Assembly: GCF_021735925.1 (NCBI RefSeq)
Contig: NZ_WMEA01000001.1
Location: 2,696,001 to 2,760,000 of the forward strand
DNA length: 64,000 nucleotides
Direction: 5' to 3'
DNA from: Loktanella sp. M215
Lineage (GTDB): Bacteria > Pseudomonadota > Alphaproteobacteria > Rhodobacterales > Rhodobacteraceae
In this document: positions 1 through 8,671 of the stretch, piece by piece
Layout of the letters: each line of letters starts with the position of its first letter
How positions within the stretch are numbered: the stretch's first letter is position 1
The notes under the pieces: model-generated
Seen by the model: only the letters and a program-made list of their open reading frames with translations
What the model was told of the DNA's origin: nothing
Databases searched by the model: none
Position numbers and translations under genes: made by a program

Positions 1-26
1 TGATCTGCTGCAAGGAACTTGAACGG

Positions 27-1253
27 ATGAAGAAAATTGCCGTCATCGGCGCCGGTGTAACCGGCGTGACAACCGCCTATGCGCTGCTGAACCGGGGTTA
101 CGACGTGACCGTGTTCGACCAGAACCGCTATGCGGCGATGGACACCTCCTTTGCCAACGGCGGCCAGCTTTCGGCCTCCAACGCCGAGGTCTGGAACCAG
201 TGGTCCACGGTCTTCAAGGGCCTCAAATACATGACCCAGCGCAGCGCGCCGCTGCTGGTGAACCCCAAGCCCAGTTGGCATAAATACAGTTGGATGGCCG
301 AATTCGTGGCCAACATCCCGCACTACCGCAAGAACACCGTCGAAACCGTCCGCCTCGCCATCGCCGCCCGCGAACACCTGCACGCCACGGCCGCCAAGGA
401 AGGCTTCGCCTTTGATATCGAGGAACGCGGCATCCTGCACGTCTACAAGACGAAATCCGACTATGACCACGCGATGAAGGTCAACGCCCTGCTGGCCGAA
501 GGCGGGCTCGAACGGCAGGCCGTCACCCAGGAAGAGATCAAGACCATCGAACCCACCGTCCACGGCGACTTCTATGGCGGCTTCTTCACCCCCTCGGACG
601 CCACGGGGGACATCCACCTCTACAGCCGCGGATTGTCAGAGGCCTGCCAGCGCAAGGGCGTCGATTTCCACTACAGCTCCGACGTGACGAAGATCGTGCA
701 AAAGGACGCCCGTCATACCGTCCACTGGAAGGACAACAAGGGTGCCAAGTTCGACGATTCCTTCGACGCCCTCGTCGTCTGCGCCGGTGTCAGCAGCCGC
801 AAATTCGGCAAGATGCTGGGCGACCGCGTGAACATCTACCCGGTCAAGGGCTACTCGATCACCGTCAAGCTTGACGACGATGCCAGCCGCGACGCCGCCC
901 CTTGGGTCAGCCTGCTGGACGACAAGGCCAAGGTCGTGACCTCGCGTCTGGGCCGCGACCGCCTGCGCATCGCGGGCACGGCAGAGTTCAACGGCTACAA
1001 CTGGGACATCCGCGACGACCGCGTCCGCCCGCTGGTCAAATGGGTCGAGGATTACTTCCCCGACGTCGTCACCGAACACGCCGTGCCCTGGGCCGGCCTG
1101 CGCCCGATGATGCCCAACATGCTGCCCAAGGTAGACGCCGGCAAACGCCCCGGCGTCTACTACAACACCGGCCACGGTCACTTGGGCTGGACCCTCTCCG
1201 CCGCCACGGCCGAGATCATCGGCGACCGCATCAAGGCCGACATGCCCGCCTGA
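27..1253 (+). CDS. dadA: D-amino acid dehydrogenase (DadA family)
   Basis: This 408-residue protein looks like the FAD flavoprotein that oxidatively deaminates D-amino acids to 2-oxo acids and passes electrons to the respiratory chain at the inner membrane. The dinucleotide-binding motif GAGVTG is at residues 8-13, right after the first beta strand. The C-terminal part carries the family signature around WAGLRPMMPNMLP and the closing GHGHLGWTLS segment that contacts FAD. The length matches DadA (about 415-430 residues). The ATG follows an AAGGAAC ribosome-binding site. It stands alone here, followed by a hairpin, so substrate range cannot be read from context. Other DadA/glycine-oxidase-like oxidases are possible. 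Confidence 0.88.
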   Translation: MKKIAVIGAGVTGVTTAYALLNRGYDVTVFDQNRYAAMDTSFANGGQLSASNAEVWNQWSTVFKGLKYMTQRSAPLLVNPKPSWHKYSWMAEFVANIPHYRKNTVETVRLAIAAREHLHATAAKEGFAFDIEERGILHVYKTKSDYDHAMKVNALLAEGGLERQAVTQEEIKTIEPTVHGDFYGGFFTPSDATGDIHLYSRGLSEACQRKGVDFHYSSDVTKIVQKDARHTVHWKDNKGAKFDDSFDALVVCAGVSSRKFGKMLGDRVNIYPVKGYSITVKLDDDASRDAAPWVSLLDDKAKVVTSRLGRDRLRIAGTAEFNGYNWDIRDDRVRPLVKWVEDYFPDVVTEHAVPWAGLRPMMPNMLPKVDAGKRPGVYYNTGHGHLGWTLSAATAEIIGDRIKADMPA

Positions 1254-1269
1254 GGCATGGCGATCCAGA

Positions 1270-1308
1270 CGGGACCTCCGGCCTCTCCTCGGGATGCCGG
1301 AGATCCCG
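1270..1308 (+). terminator. Hairpin after dadA
   Basis: A 13-bp stem with one G-U pair (arms 1270-1282 and 1296-1308) begins 17 bases after the dadA stop. There is no long T run after it, so it is a weak intrinsic terminator or an mRNA 3'-end hairpin. Confidence 0.5.
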
Positions 1309-1770
1309 TGTCTCGTCATTGCTCCCGTCCCGGCACGTTCGGACCTCAGCCCCCCGTGCCTGCCCAAACCGGACCTGCGCCGCAGAACGCACGAAGGTCG
1401 GGTAAGCGGACCTTTCAGACCTTCGCTGCACATGCACCAATGTCCGGTCTGGTGAACCGTTCTACAAACGGTGGTTTTTGGGAGGTGGCTATAAATACCA
1501 TTAAGGGCAAGGAAGAGTATTTAATATAGCAGTTTGGGTTTAAAATCTCATTTGTGGTTTCCTCATTCTACTATGAGGGCATGCCGAAGATCCCCTTCTG
1601 CAAGAAGCGAGGCACATACCTTAACCAGGATTGCCTTCAATACACACCACAGTCGAATGTTTCATAAATATGGCCACAGGCGGCCACTTTATAAACATTG
1701 TTGCACCGCATGTGCTCTATTCGAGCGCAGCGACACATGTCGTCACGCCCAGACATCGAAATAGGATAGC
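1309..1770. other. Gene-free, AT-richer stretch
   Basis: No convincing gene is seen. The sequence becomes AT-rich from about 1440. A small stem (ACCGTT at 1456-1461 with AACGGT at 1467-1472) followed by GGTTTTT resembles an intrinsic terminator. The open frames here have no recognisable protein motifs. Confidence 0.5.
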
Positions 1771-2088
1771 ATGATAAGCATCGTCAAACCCAACTTGTCG
1801 GCGGATGCCGCCCTCGTCGAGACGCAGAAACAGACCATGCTTACGCCTGTTGTTCCCGTATATAATGAAGAAAGCTCAAACGGACCGTTTCTGGATGCAA
1901 TGGCCATGTCCCTCGCGGTCAGCAGCCTGAACACGGCCCTCTGCACGAGCAGTGGTGGCGAGATATAACTGGCGATGGCGCTGGTCGCCCTCATCGTGCA
2001 GCCTTCGTCCTTTCTTGTGGCCTGTCTGTGGGTCTTTGCCGAACTTGCGGTCGCCGGACCGAAGCTAGATTACGGAGTATTCCCATGA
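1771..2088 (+). pseudogene. Collapsed family-2 glycosyltransferase remnant
   Basis: The frame opens with an ATG after an AGGATA site and soon shows VVPVYNEE, the N-terminal signature of GT2 (dolichol-phosphate-sugar type) transferases, then a GPFLDAM segment. The rest of the catalytic domain is missing. A TAA at 1966-1968 breaks the frame. The same frame then continues with a hydrophobic stretch rich in Leu, Val and Ala and ends in a TGA that overlaps the next gene's ATG (ATGA at 2085-2088). Only about 105 codons remain of a family that usually has about 300 or more. The coupling to the downstream glycosyltransferase suggests a former two-gene operon. That both pieces came from one gene is inference. 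Confidence 0.55.
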
Positions 2089-3311
2089 TACAGTTGAGGC
2101 CCGTGACACTAGCTCTGCTGGCTGCGGTCACCGCGGCCCTGATCGGATTCGTCGCGTTGGAAACCGTATTCCCTGTCGTGCTTAAGAAAAAAGTGCTGCT
2201 GGATTTCGACGTCTTCCATCTGGTCAGTACCATGATCGCTGAAGGCAACCTTCGGGCGGCCTATGCGGTGGACACCTTCCTGCCGCGACTGACCAAGGTG
2301 CCCGGCTTCAACGGCAGCGAAATGTTATGGAGCTACCCACCCTTCTTCGATCTGGTGGTCGCCCCGCTTTCACTCCTGCCCGCTGCGCCATCCTACATCG
2401 TGTTCATGGTTATGACGCTGGGATTCTACGTCTGGGTCGTCAGGGCGCTGGCCGGGCCGGCATTCCACATGATCCTCGTCCTCTTCCTGCCCCTGACGCT
2501 GCTGATCATCCGGTCGGGCCAGAACAGTTTCCTGACCGGCGGCCTGATCGGGCTGACCTGCGTGCTGGCGCTGCGCCGGTCGCACTGGTCCGGCGTACCG
2601 CTGGGTCTGATGGCGATCAAACCGCATCTGGCCCTGGGTGTCGGCATCTGGTCGCTGCTGGATCGCCGCTGGGGCATGGCCGTCCAATCCTTCGCGGTCA
2701 TTGGCATCTTTGCGGCGCTAGCAACGCTGGTGTTCGGCACAGGTGTCTGGGCCGCGGCCCTGGGGGGCATGGCGGAAACGGCAGATGCCCTGCACGATGG
2801 GCGGTTCCCGCTCTTTCGTATGACATCACTCTATGCCTTCGGTCTTTCCGTCGGGTTCGGGCACGCGGCGGCGCTGTCCCTTCACGTGACAGGTGTCGCC
2901 GCGGCCATTGCGGCTTTAATCCTTCTGAGCCGAGCCAACCTGTCGCCGCGTGTCCTGATGGGAGCCGGAGTCTTCGTGTCGGCGCTGGTCAGTCCCTACA
3001 ATTACGACTATGATCTCGCAATGCTGGCCGCTGCCGCCTGCCTGCTGATTGATGCGGTCATGCGTCATGGGAGCAAGACAGAACGATATACGATTGCCGC
3101 TGCAATCCTGATCATCGCCACCTATTGGTTCTTCATGACGATCGTTTTCGGTATCATTGTAAGTTTTGGCTTGATTGTCGTAGATGAAGATACCCCCCAG
3201 CGGGTTTCTCTTTCGGGACCCGTATTGTTTGCTAGCGGAATCATATTATTCCGTGTGATATGGCGCAGCAGGAATGATGTACAAGCCGCGCAACACTTGA
3301 AACACCCGTAG
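2085..3311 (+). CDS. GT87-type (DUF2029) membrane glycosyltransferase
   Basis: This 408-residue polytopic membrane protein has about ten hydrophobic segments. It resembles the DUF2029/GT87 family of polyprenyl-phosphate-sugar-dependent mannosyltransferases. The family-type features seen are an early acidic loop with DFDVFH, the WSYPP motif near residue 85 and the MAIKPHLALG motif near residue 175. The ATG at 2085 is chosen because GGAG lies about 8 bases upstream and the start overlaps the stop of the preceding remnant. It probably adds sugar to a cell-envelope glycan. Base composition is lower in GC than in flanking genes, which together with the adjoining pseudogene suggests an acquired, decaying envelope locus. 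Confidence 0.75.
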   Translation: MIQLRPVTLALLAAVTAALIGFVALETVFPVVLKKKVLLDFDVFHLVSTMIAEGNLRAAYAVDTFLPRLTKVPGFNGSEMLWSYPPFFDLVVAPLSLLPAAPSYIVFMVMTLGFYVWVVRALAGPAFHMILVLFLPLTLLIIRSGQNSFLTGGLIGLTCVLALRRSHWSGVPLGLMAIKPHLALGVGIWSLLDRRWGMAVQSFAVIGIFAALATLVFGTGVWAAALGGMAETADALHDGRFPLFRMTSLYAFGLSVGFGHAAALSLHVTGVAAAIAALILLSRANLSPRVLMGAGVFVSALVSPYNYDYDLAMLAAAACLLIDAVMRHGSKTERYTIAAAILIIATYWFFMTIVFGIIVSFGLIVVDEDTPQRVSLSGPVLFASGIILFRVIWRSRNDVQAAQHLKHP

Positions 3312-3892
3312 CAAAAACGGTATTTAACCCTACCAAATTTCGCTCTCGCTGACTGCGGCAAGATTGAAAAAGCTATTTCAGTTGGTTTATCTCACATTTC
3401 ACCTTCGATAGCCCGTGCCACAAACCCTCGTTTTTGAAACATGCGCAAACTACCTCAGTGGAAGATACCAAAAACCCCGTCCCAAACCCAAGGTCTTGTT
3501 GAAGGTTTTTGACCGTCTACTGACAGCCGAAGTTCGCTGCTAAGCAGAAATCTTGCAACATGGGCTCGAACTGGACCTTCGCGGCGTCAACCGCGGGAGT
3601 CCGCTTCTCCCCTGTTCACACGCGCTCCGGATGCGCGATGTGATGCAGCGCTTGAAGCTGTGATCGCAGGGCCTGAAATTGCCTGCGGTCCCGCCACGGA
3701 CGATCTTCATGTTTCGTTTATGCCGATGAATGATCCCTTTCAATCTCCGCTGACGTGTCTCGGCAAAGCCGGAAACGGTACCCAGTCATGGCCTCCGGAT
3801 TTACCCCGCGCTCAAACAGATGAACAAGAACCCCTCGCTTTACATAATATGTCTCGCACGCGAAACATTTGGCTTTTGAAATGTAATCCGCC
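3312..3892. other. Gene-free block between convergent genes
   Basis: About 580 bases lie between the GT87 gene and the convergent dehydrogenase with no gene that can be supported. The first half is AT-rich. Short open frames exist on both strands (for example 3540-3743 minus and 3660-3902 plus), but none has a ribosome-binding site or recognisable motif. It may hold debris of older genes. Confidence 0.45.
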
Positions 3893-4654
3893 TCAGACCT
3901 GACCGCCCGCGATCTGGATCGACTGACCGTTCACGCTGCGCGCCGCGTCGGAACACAGCCACATCGCCGCCGCCGTCGTCTCGTCGACCTGCAACAGGCG
4001 CATGTGACGGTTGCCCTTGGCGACCATCGCCTCTGCCGCGTCGCGGTCCACGTCGAACCGTCGCATCAGGCCGGGCAACTGGCTGTGGACGATATCCGTA
4101 TTCACATACCCCGGACACAGCGCGTTGAAGGTGACGGGCCGCTTGAACATGAACTCCTCGCTCAGCCCGTGGATCAGGCCGATGACGCCGTGTTTCGATG
4201 CGGTATAGGGAATCGCGTTCTTCAGCCCCCGGATGCCGGCGATGGAACTGACGACGATGAACCGCCCGGGGCTGTCCTCCGGCAGGCTGTGCAAGGCGGC
4301 CTGAAAGGTCAGGAACACACCGTCCAGATTGGTCGTCATGGTCTGACGCCAGTCCGCAAGAGAGGTCTTGAGAAACGGACCGCCGTCGGCAATGCCTGCG
4401 TTCGCCACGCAGATCGCGACTGGTCCGCGCGCAGTAACCGCCTGTGCGATGCCGTCGCGGACCGACCCTTCGTCGTTCACGTCCATCACCAGTGGATGCA
4501 GGCGGTCGGACCCTGTGGCAGCCTCCTTCAGCACCGCCGCCCGGCGTCCGGTGATCGTGACCTCTGCCCCTGCGGCGGCCAGCGCCTCTGCGATCGCGCG
4601 ACCGATGCCGCTGCCGCCCCCGGTGACGAGGGCGTGCTTGCCGATGTGTTCCAT
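3893..4654 (-). CDS. Short-chain dehydrogenase/reductase
   Basis: This 253-residue protein is a classical SDR with an NAD(P)-binding Rossmann fold. Visible motifs are TGGGSGIG at residues 11-18, NAG at 85-87 and the catalytic Ser137, Tyr150, Lys154 triad. The PGYVNTDI segment after the active site is typical of 3-hydroxybutyrate dehydrogenase-like and 3-oxoacyl-ACP reductase-like members, so a 3-hydroxyacyl substrate is plausible but not shown. A GGAGG site lies just upstream of the ATG. It is divergent from pntA, with about 180 bases between them, and has no partner gene in its own direction. Confidence 0.85.
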   Translation of the reverse strand: MEHIGKHALVTGGGSGIGRAIAEALAAAGAEVTITGRRAAVLKEAATGSDRLHPLVMDVNDEGSVRDGIAQAVTARGPVAICVANAGIADGGPFLKTSLADWRQTMTTNLDGVFLTFQAALHSLPEDSPGRFIVVSSIAGIRGLKNAIPYTASKHGVIGLIHGLSEEFMFKRPVTFNALCPGYVNTDIVHSQLPGLMRRFDVDRDAAEAMVAKGNRHMRLLQVDETTAAAMWLCSDAARSVNGQSIQIAGGQV

Positions 4655-4836
4655 GTGATCCTCCGCTTATCCCCCGATGCTAACAAGCAAGAGGGCGGGT
4701 GCAAGTGGAACTCATACCATTGAATATGCCACACAGACGGCTTGCGGCCCGAAAGCCCCTTGCAACCCCGGGCGCGTAAAATAAAGTTGCGCGAAGCCGG
4801 GCCGTCATGTCCGGGATGACACGAGGGGGACACGGC

Positions 4837-6411
4837 GTGAAAATCGGCGCACCGAAGGAAACATACGCAGGCGAGGCGCGGGTCGCGATGACCCCGGCCT
4901 CGGCGAAAGATTTGCAGAAACTGGGTCACACCTGTCTGATCGAGGCGGGGGCCGGGATGGCGGCCGGTTTCACCGACGACGCTTACCGCGCCGCCGATGT
5001 GACCGTCGTCGACGATGCGAACGCCCTGTTCAGCCAGGCCGATATCGTGGCCAAGGTCCGTCCGCCCTCGGACGCCGAGGTCGCGATGCTGCGCGAGGGG
5101 CAGACGCTGATTTCCTTCTTCTATCCCGGCCAGAACGCCGATTTGATGGCCGCTGCCAATGCCAAGGGCGCCACCGTCATCGCGATGGACATGGTCCCCC
5201 GGATCAGCCGGGCCCAAAAGATGGACGCGCTGTCGTCGATGGCCAATATCGCGGGCTACCGCGCGGTGATCGAGGCGGGCGCGAATTTCGGCCGCTTCTT
5301 TACCGGACAGGTCACCGCAGCTGGCAAGGTGCCCCCGGCCAAGGTGCTGGTTGTCGGCGCCGGCGTCGCGGGCCTTGCCGCCATCGGCACGGCGACCTCG
5401 CTTGGGGCGATTACCTATGCCTTCGACGTGCGGCCCGAAGTGGCAGAGCAGGTCGAATCGATGGGAGCGGAATTCGTCTTTCTCGATTTCGAGGAAGAGC
5501 AGAAAGATGGCTCTGCCACCGGTGGCTATGCCTCGGTGTCGTCGCCTGAATTCACCGCCGCCCAGCTGAAGAAATTCCGCGAGATCGCACCGGACATGGA
5601 CATCGTCATCACGACGGCGCTGATCCCCGGCCGCGACGCGCCGGAACTCTGGACCCGCGACATGGTCGAGAGCATGAAGCCCGGATCGGTGATCGTGGAC
5701 CTTGCGGCGGAACGCGGCGGCAACTGCAAGATGACCGTCAAGGACGAGAAGATCGTCACGGATAACGGCGTGACCATCGTCGGCTACACCGATTTCCCCA
5801 GCCGGATGGCGACGCAGGCATCGCTGCTTTATGCGACCAACATCCGTCACATGATGACCGACCTGACACCGGCCAAGGACGGCGTCGTCAATCACAACAT
5901 GGACGACGACGTGATCCGTGGCGCCACGGCAACCCACGCGGGCGTGGTGACCTTCCCGCCGCCGAAGCCCAAGGTCGCGGCGATCGCGGCGGCGCCGAAG
6001 AAGGAAAAGCCCAAGGAACTGACGGCAGAACAGAAGCGCGCCAACGAAATCAGCGCCTTCAAGAAGGAAACGCAGACGCAGGTCGGCCTGCTGGCGGTCG
6101 GTGCGGCGATCCTGCTGCTGATCGGTCTGGTGGCGCCGGCCAGCTTCATGCAGCACTTCATCGTCTTCGTGCTGTCGGTCTTCATCGGGTTTCAGGTGAT
6201 CTGGGGTGTGGCGCACAGCCTGCACACGCCGCTGATGGCCGTGACCAATGCGATCAGCTCGATCATCATTCTGGGCGCGCTCGTGCAGATCGGGTCGGGC
6301 TCGTTCCTCGTGGTCCTGCTGGCCGCCCTCGCGGTGTTCATGACGGGCATCAACATCTTTGGCGGCTTCCTCGTCACACGGCGCATGCTTGCCATGTTCC
6401 AGAAGTCCTGA
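4837..6411 (+). CDS. pntA: NAD(P) transhydrogenase subunit alpha
   Basis: PntA is the NAD(H)-binding subunit of the proton-translocating transhydrogenase in the inner membrane, which makes NADPH from NADH using the proton gradient. The 524-residue protein begins with the typical KIGAPKE strand and has the NAD-binding VVGAGVAGLAAIG motif near residue 175. It ends with a charged linker and three membrane helices from about residue 410. The GTG at 4837 is chosen because AGGGGGAC precedes it and the protein then starts as family members do; an in-frame ATG at 4807 would add ten residues. It is one undivided chain, unlike the split PntAA/PntAB of some alphaproteobacteria. pntB follows after 14 bases. 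Confidence 0.95.
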   Translation: MKIGAPKETYAGEARVAMTPASAKDLQKLGHTCLIEAGAGMAAGFTDDAYRAADVTVVDDANALFSQADIVAKVRPPSDAEVAMLREGQTLISFFYPGQNADLMAAANAKGATVIAMDMVPRISRAQKMDALSSMANIAGYRAVIEAGANFGRFFTGQVTAAGKVPPAKVLVVGAGVAGLAAIGTATSLGAITYAFDVRPEVAEQVESMGAEFVFLDFEEEQKDGSATGGYASVSSPEFTAAQLKKFREIAPDMDIVITTALIPGRDAPELWTRDMVESMKPGSVIVDLAAERGGNCKMTVKDEKIVTDNGVTIVGYTDFPSRMATQASLLYATNIRHMMTDLTPAKDGVVNHNMDDDVIRGATATHAGVVTFPPPKPKVAAIAAAPKKEKPKELTAEQKRANEISAFKKETQTQVGLLAVGAAILLLIGLVAPASFMQHFIVFVLSVFIGFQVIWGVAHSLHTPLMAVTNAISSIIILGALVQIGSGSFLVVLLAALAVFMTGINIFGGFLVTRRMLAMFQKS

Positions 6412-6425
6412 AGGGATAAGAGATT

Positions 6426-7859
6426 ATGGAATTCGGTTTCACAACAGCGGCTTACGTTGTCGCAGCGGTTCTTTTCATCCTGTCCTTGGGCGGTCTGTCG
6501 GGGCAGGAGAGCGCCAAGCGCGCCGTCTGGTACGGCATCATCGGCATGGCGCTGGCCATCGCGGCCACGCTGGTCGGGCCGGGGGCGGGCTATTGGCTGC
6601 TGTCTTTGCTGATGATCGTCGGTGGCGGTGCCATCGGTTATCAACTGGCGACCAAGGTGCAGATGACGCAGATGCCCGAACTGGTGGCTGCGATGCACAG
6701 CCTTGTCGGTCTGGCGGCGGTCTTTGTCGGCTATATCGCGCATATCGAACTGAACCGCGTGCTGGGCATGATGCCGACAGAGCGGGAGGCGCTTGAGGGG
6801 TTTGCCGCCCTGCTGGCGCACAAGTCGGCGGTCGAGATTAACATCCTGCGGGTCGAACTGTTTCTGGGTGTCTTCATCGGGGCCGTGACCTTTACCGGGT
6901 CGGTCATCGCCTACGGCAAGCTGGCCGGTAAGGTTGATTCGGCCGCCAAGAAGCTGCCGGGCGGTCACATGCTGAACGCGGGTGCTGCGGCGGTCTCGCT
7001 GCTGTGCCTGTTCTGGTACTTCAACACCGGTGGGCTGCTTCCGCTGTTCCTGATGACGCTGGCTGCCCTGTTCATCGGTTATCACCTGATCACGGGCATC
7101 GGCGGGGCGGACATGCCCGTCGTGGTGTCGATGCTGAACAGCTATTCCGGCTGGGCTGCGGCGGCGATTGGCTTTTCGCTGGGCAACGACCTGCTGATCG
7201 TGGTCGGTGCGCTGGTCGGCTCTTCCGGTGCGATCCTGAGCTATATCATGTGCAAGGCGATGAACCGGTCGTTCGTCAGCGTGATCCTTGGCGGTTTTGG
7301 CGGGGCAAGCGGTCCTGCGATGGCGGTCGAGGGCGAGCAGATCGCCATCGATTCGGACGGTGTGGCGACGGCCCTGAACGAGGCCGACAGCGTCATCATC
7401 ATCCCCGGCTACGGCATGGCGGTGGCGCAGGCGCAGCAGGCGGTCAGCCAGCTGGTGACCAAGCTGCGCGCCCAGGGCAAGAACGTGCGTTTCGCGATCC
7501 ACCCGGTCGCGGGGCGTCTGCCCGGCCACATGAACGTCCTGCTGGCCGAGGCGCGCGTACCTTATGACATCGTGATGGAGATGGACGAGATCAACGAGGA
7601 CTTTCCGGACACGGACGTCGCCATCGTGATCGGATCGAACGATATCGTGAACCCGGCTGCCCAAGACGATCCCAACAGCCCTATCGCCGGCATGCCGGTG
7701 CTGGAAGTCTGGAAGGCCAAGCAGGTCTTCGTGTCCAAGCGCGGGCAGGGGACGGGCTATTCGGGGATCGAGAACCCGCTGTTCTATAAGGACAATACGC
7801 GGATGTTCTATGGCGACGCCAAGAAGTCGCTGGAAGAGCTACTGCCCAAGATCGACTGA
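6426..7859 (+). CDS. pntB: NAD(P) transhydrogenase subunit beta
   Basis: PntB supplies most of the proton channel and the NADP(H)-binding domain III of the transhydrogenase. The 477-residue chain starts with about nine membrane helices (residues 5-265). The globular domain follows, with the [10 protein letters not shown] nucleotide loop near residue 325 and the [10 protein letters not shown] segment that closes over NADP(H) near the C-terminus. AAGGGATAAGAG precedes the ATG. It forms a two-gene operon with pntA and is followed by a strong terminator. Confidence 0.96.
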   Translation: MEFGFTTAAYVVAAVLFILSLGGLSGQESAKRAVWYGIIGMALAIAATLVGPGAGYWLLSLLMIVGGGAIGYQLATKVQMTQMPELVAAMHSLVGLAAVFVGYIAHIELNRVLGMMPTEREALEGFAALLAHKSAVEINILRVELFLGVFIGAVTFTGSVIAYGKLAGKVDSAAKKLPGGHMLNAGAAAVSLLCLFWYFNTGGLLPLFLMTLAALFIGYHLITGIGGADMPVVVSMLNSYSGWAAAAIGFSLGNDLLIVVGALVGSSGAILSYIMCKAMNRSFVSVILGGFGGASGPAMAVEGEQIAIDSDGVATALNEADSVIIIPGYGMAVAQAQQAVSQLVTKLRAQGKNVRFAIHPVAGRLPGHMNVLLAEARVPYDIVMEMDEINEDFPDTDVAIVIGSNDIVNPAAQDDPNSPIAGMPVLEVWKAKQVFVSKRGQGTGYSGIENPLFYKDNTRMFYGDAKKSLEELLPKID

Positions 7860-7880
7860 AGCCGCCTTCAGTGTCTTCGT

Positions 7881-7913
7881 GCCCGCCGCCCCCACCGGGC
7901 GGCGGGCTGTTTT
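7881..7913 (+). terminator. Intrinsic terminator of pntAB
   Basis: A perfect 11-bp GC stem (7881-7891 with 7897-7907, loop CCACC) is followed by TGTTTTC, about 20 bases after the pntB stop. This is a textbook intrinsic terminator. Confidence 0.85.
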
Positions 7914-7959
7914 CTGCGACAGAGTGTTTCCATCCGGCGTCTCGTAGGGGGGGCGGCGG

Positions 7960-7986
7960 GTTGATATGACAGATCAACGCTTTTTT
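7960..7986 (+). promoter_or_regulatory. Leader hairpin with T run before lipoprotein gene
   Basis: GTTGAT (7960-7965) pairs with ATCAAC (7973-7978) and is followed by GC and six T residues, directly before the AAGGA site of the next gene. It looks like a terminator placed in a 5' leader, so attenuation is possible. The short stem makes this uncertain. Confidence 0.4.
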
Positions 7987-7998
7987 AAGGATTTATTC

Positions 7999-8655
7999 AT
8001 GCGTCTTTCAGTTTTCACGTCTGTTGCTGCCTTGCTGGCCCTTGGGGCGTGCGGCGGCACCTCTGGTGTGTCCTACGAGGACAACACGGCGCTGCAGTCG
8101 CGGCTGCGGGCCGCGGAAGCGGGATACAACCGCACCACCGCCCAGAACCTGACCAGCAACGACCGCATGCCGACCAGCGGTTCTGCCACTTTCAACGGCG
8201 TGGCGGCGATTGGCATCGCGCAGGGCGTGCCGGGTCCTGATCCGGACTTTCTGATCGTGGGCGACGCGGCACTGTCCGCGAATTTTGCCCGCGGGCAGGT
8301 GACAGGCAAGATCGACAATCTGGAAGGCTTTTCGCCTTTGGGTGAGATCGGGTTCACGGTCCCGGTGACGGGTCAGGTCACGCTGGGCGGGACCCGGTCG
8401 TCGATCGGCAACAACCCGGCAACCGCCGCGACCGAGGACAAGAACGAGTTTTCCACCGATTTCGCGGCGGCGATGTCGGTCGACGGCAAGCCCCTGCGCG
8501 CGGCGGGAACGGTCAGGGGCCAGTTTGTCGGCAACCGGGTGCTGTCATCGCCGCTGCCGGCACCGAAAAGCATGGTCGGTTCGGGGGTGGGCGGTGGCAC
8601 GCTGGACGGCAAGGCGGCGACGGTGGGTGTCGAATTCTACGCCGACGTTCCTTAG
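7999..8655 (+). CDS. Lipoprotein with transferrin-binding-protein-like barrel
   Basis: The 218-residue protein starts with a lipoprotein signal; the lipobox LGAC places the lipidated Cys at residue 18. The mature part is rich in Gly, Ala, Thr and Ser and has beta-rich repeats such as GSATFNGVAAIG and GTVRGQFVGNRV. This resembles the small eight-stranded barrel of TbpB-like and Slam-dependent surface lipoproteins, though the match is by pattern only. The ATG at 7999 is chosen over one at 7966 because AAGGA lies just upstream and the signal peptide then begins at the N-terminus. It is probably anchored in the outer membrane. No TonB receptor or Slam gene is next to it. Confidence 0.65.
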   Translation: MRLSVFTSVAALLALGACGGTSGVSYEDNTALQSRLRAAEAGYNRTTAQNLTSNDRMPTSGSATFNGVAAIGIAQGVPGPDPDFLIVGDAALSANFARGQVTGKIDNLEGFSPLGEIGFTVPVTGQVTLGGTRSSIGNNPATAATEDKNEFSTDFAAAMSVDGKPLRAAGTVRGQFVGNRVLSSPLPAPKSMVGSGVGGGTLDGKAATVGVEFYADVP

Positions 8656-8671
8656 TGACCGGCGGGCGGGT

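Noticed and set aside
3540..3902. Small open frames in the gene-free block
   Set aside because: No ribosome-binding site, no recognisable motif, and they overlap each other on both strands.
4528..6225. A 565-codon minus-strand frame over pntA
   Set aside because: It is antisense to pntA and has a low-complexity Arg/His/Asp composition without any family motif.
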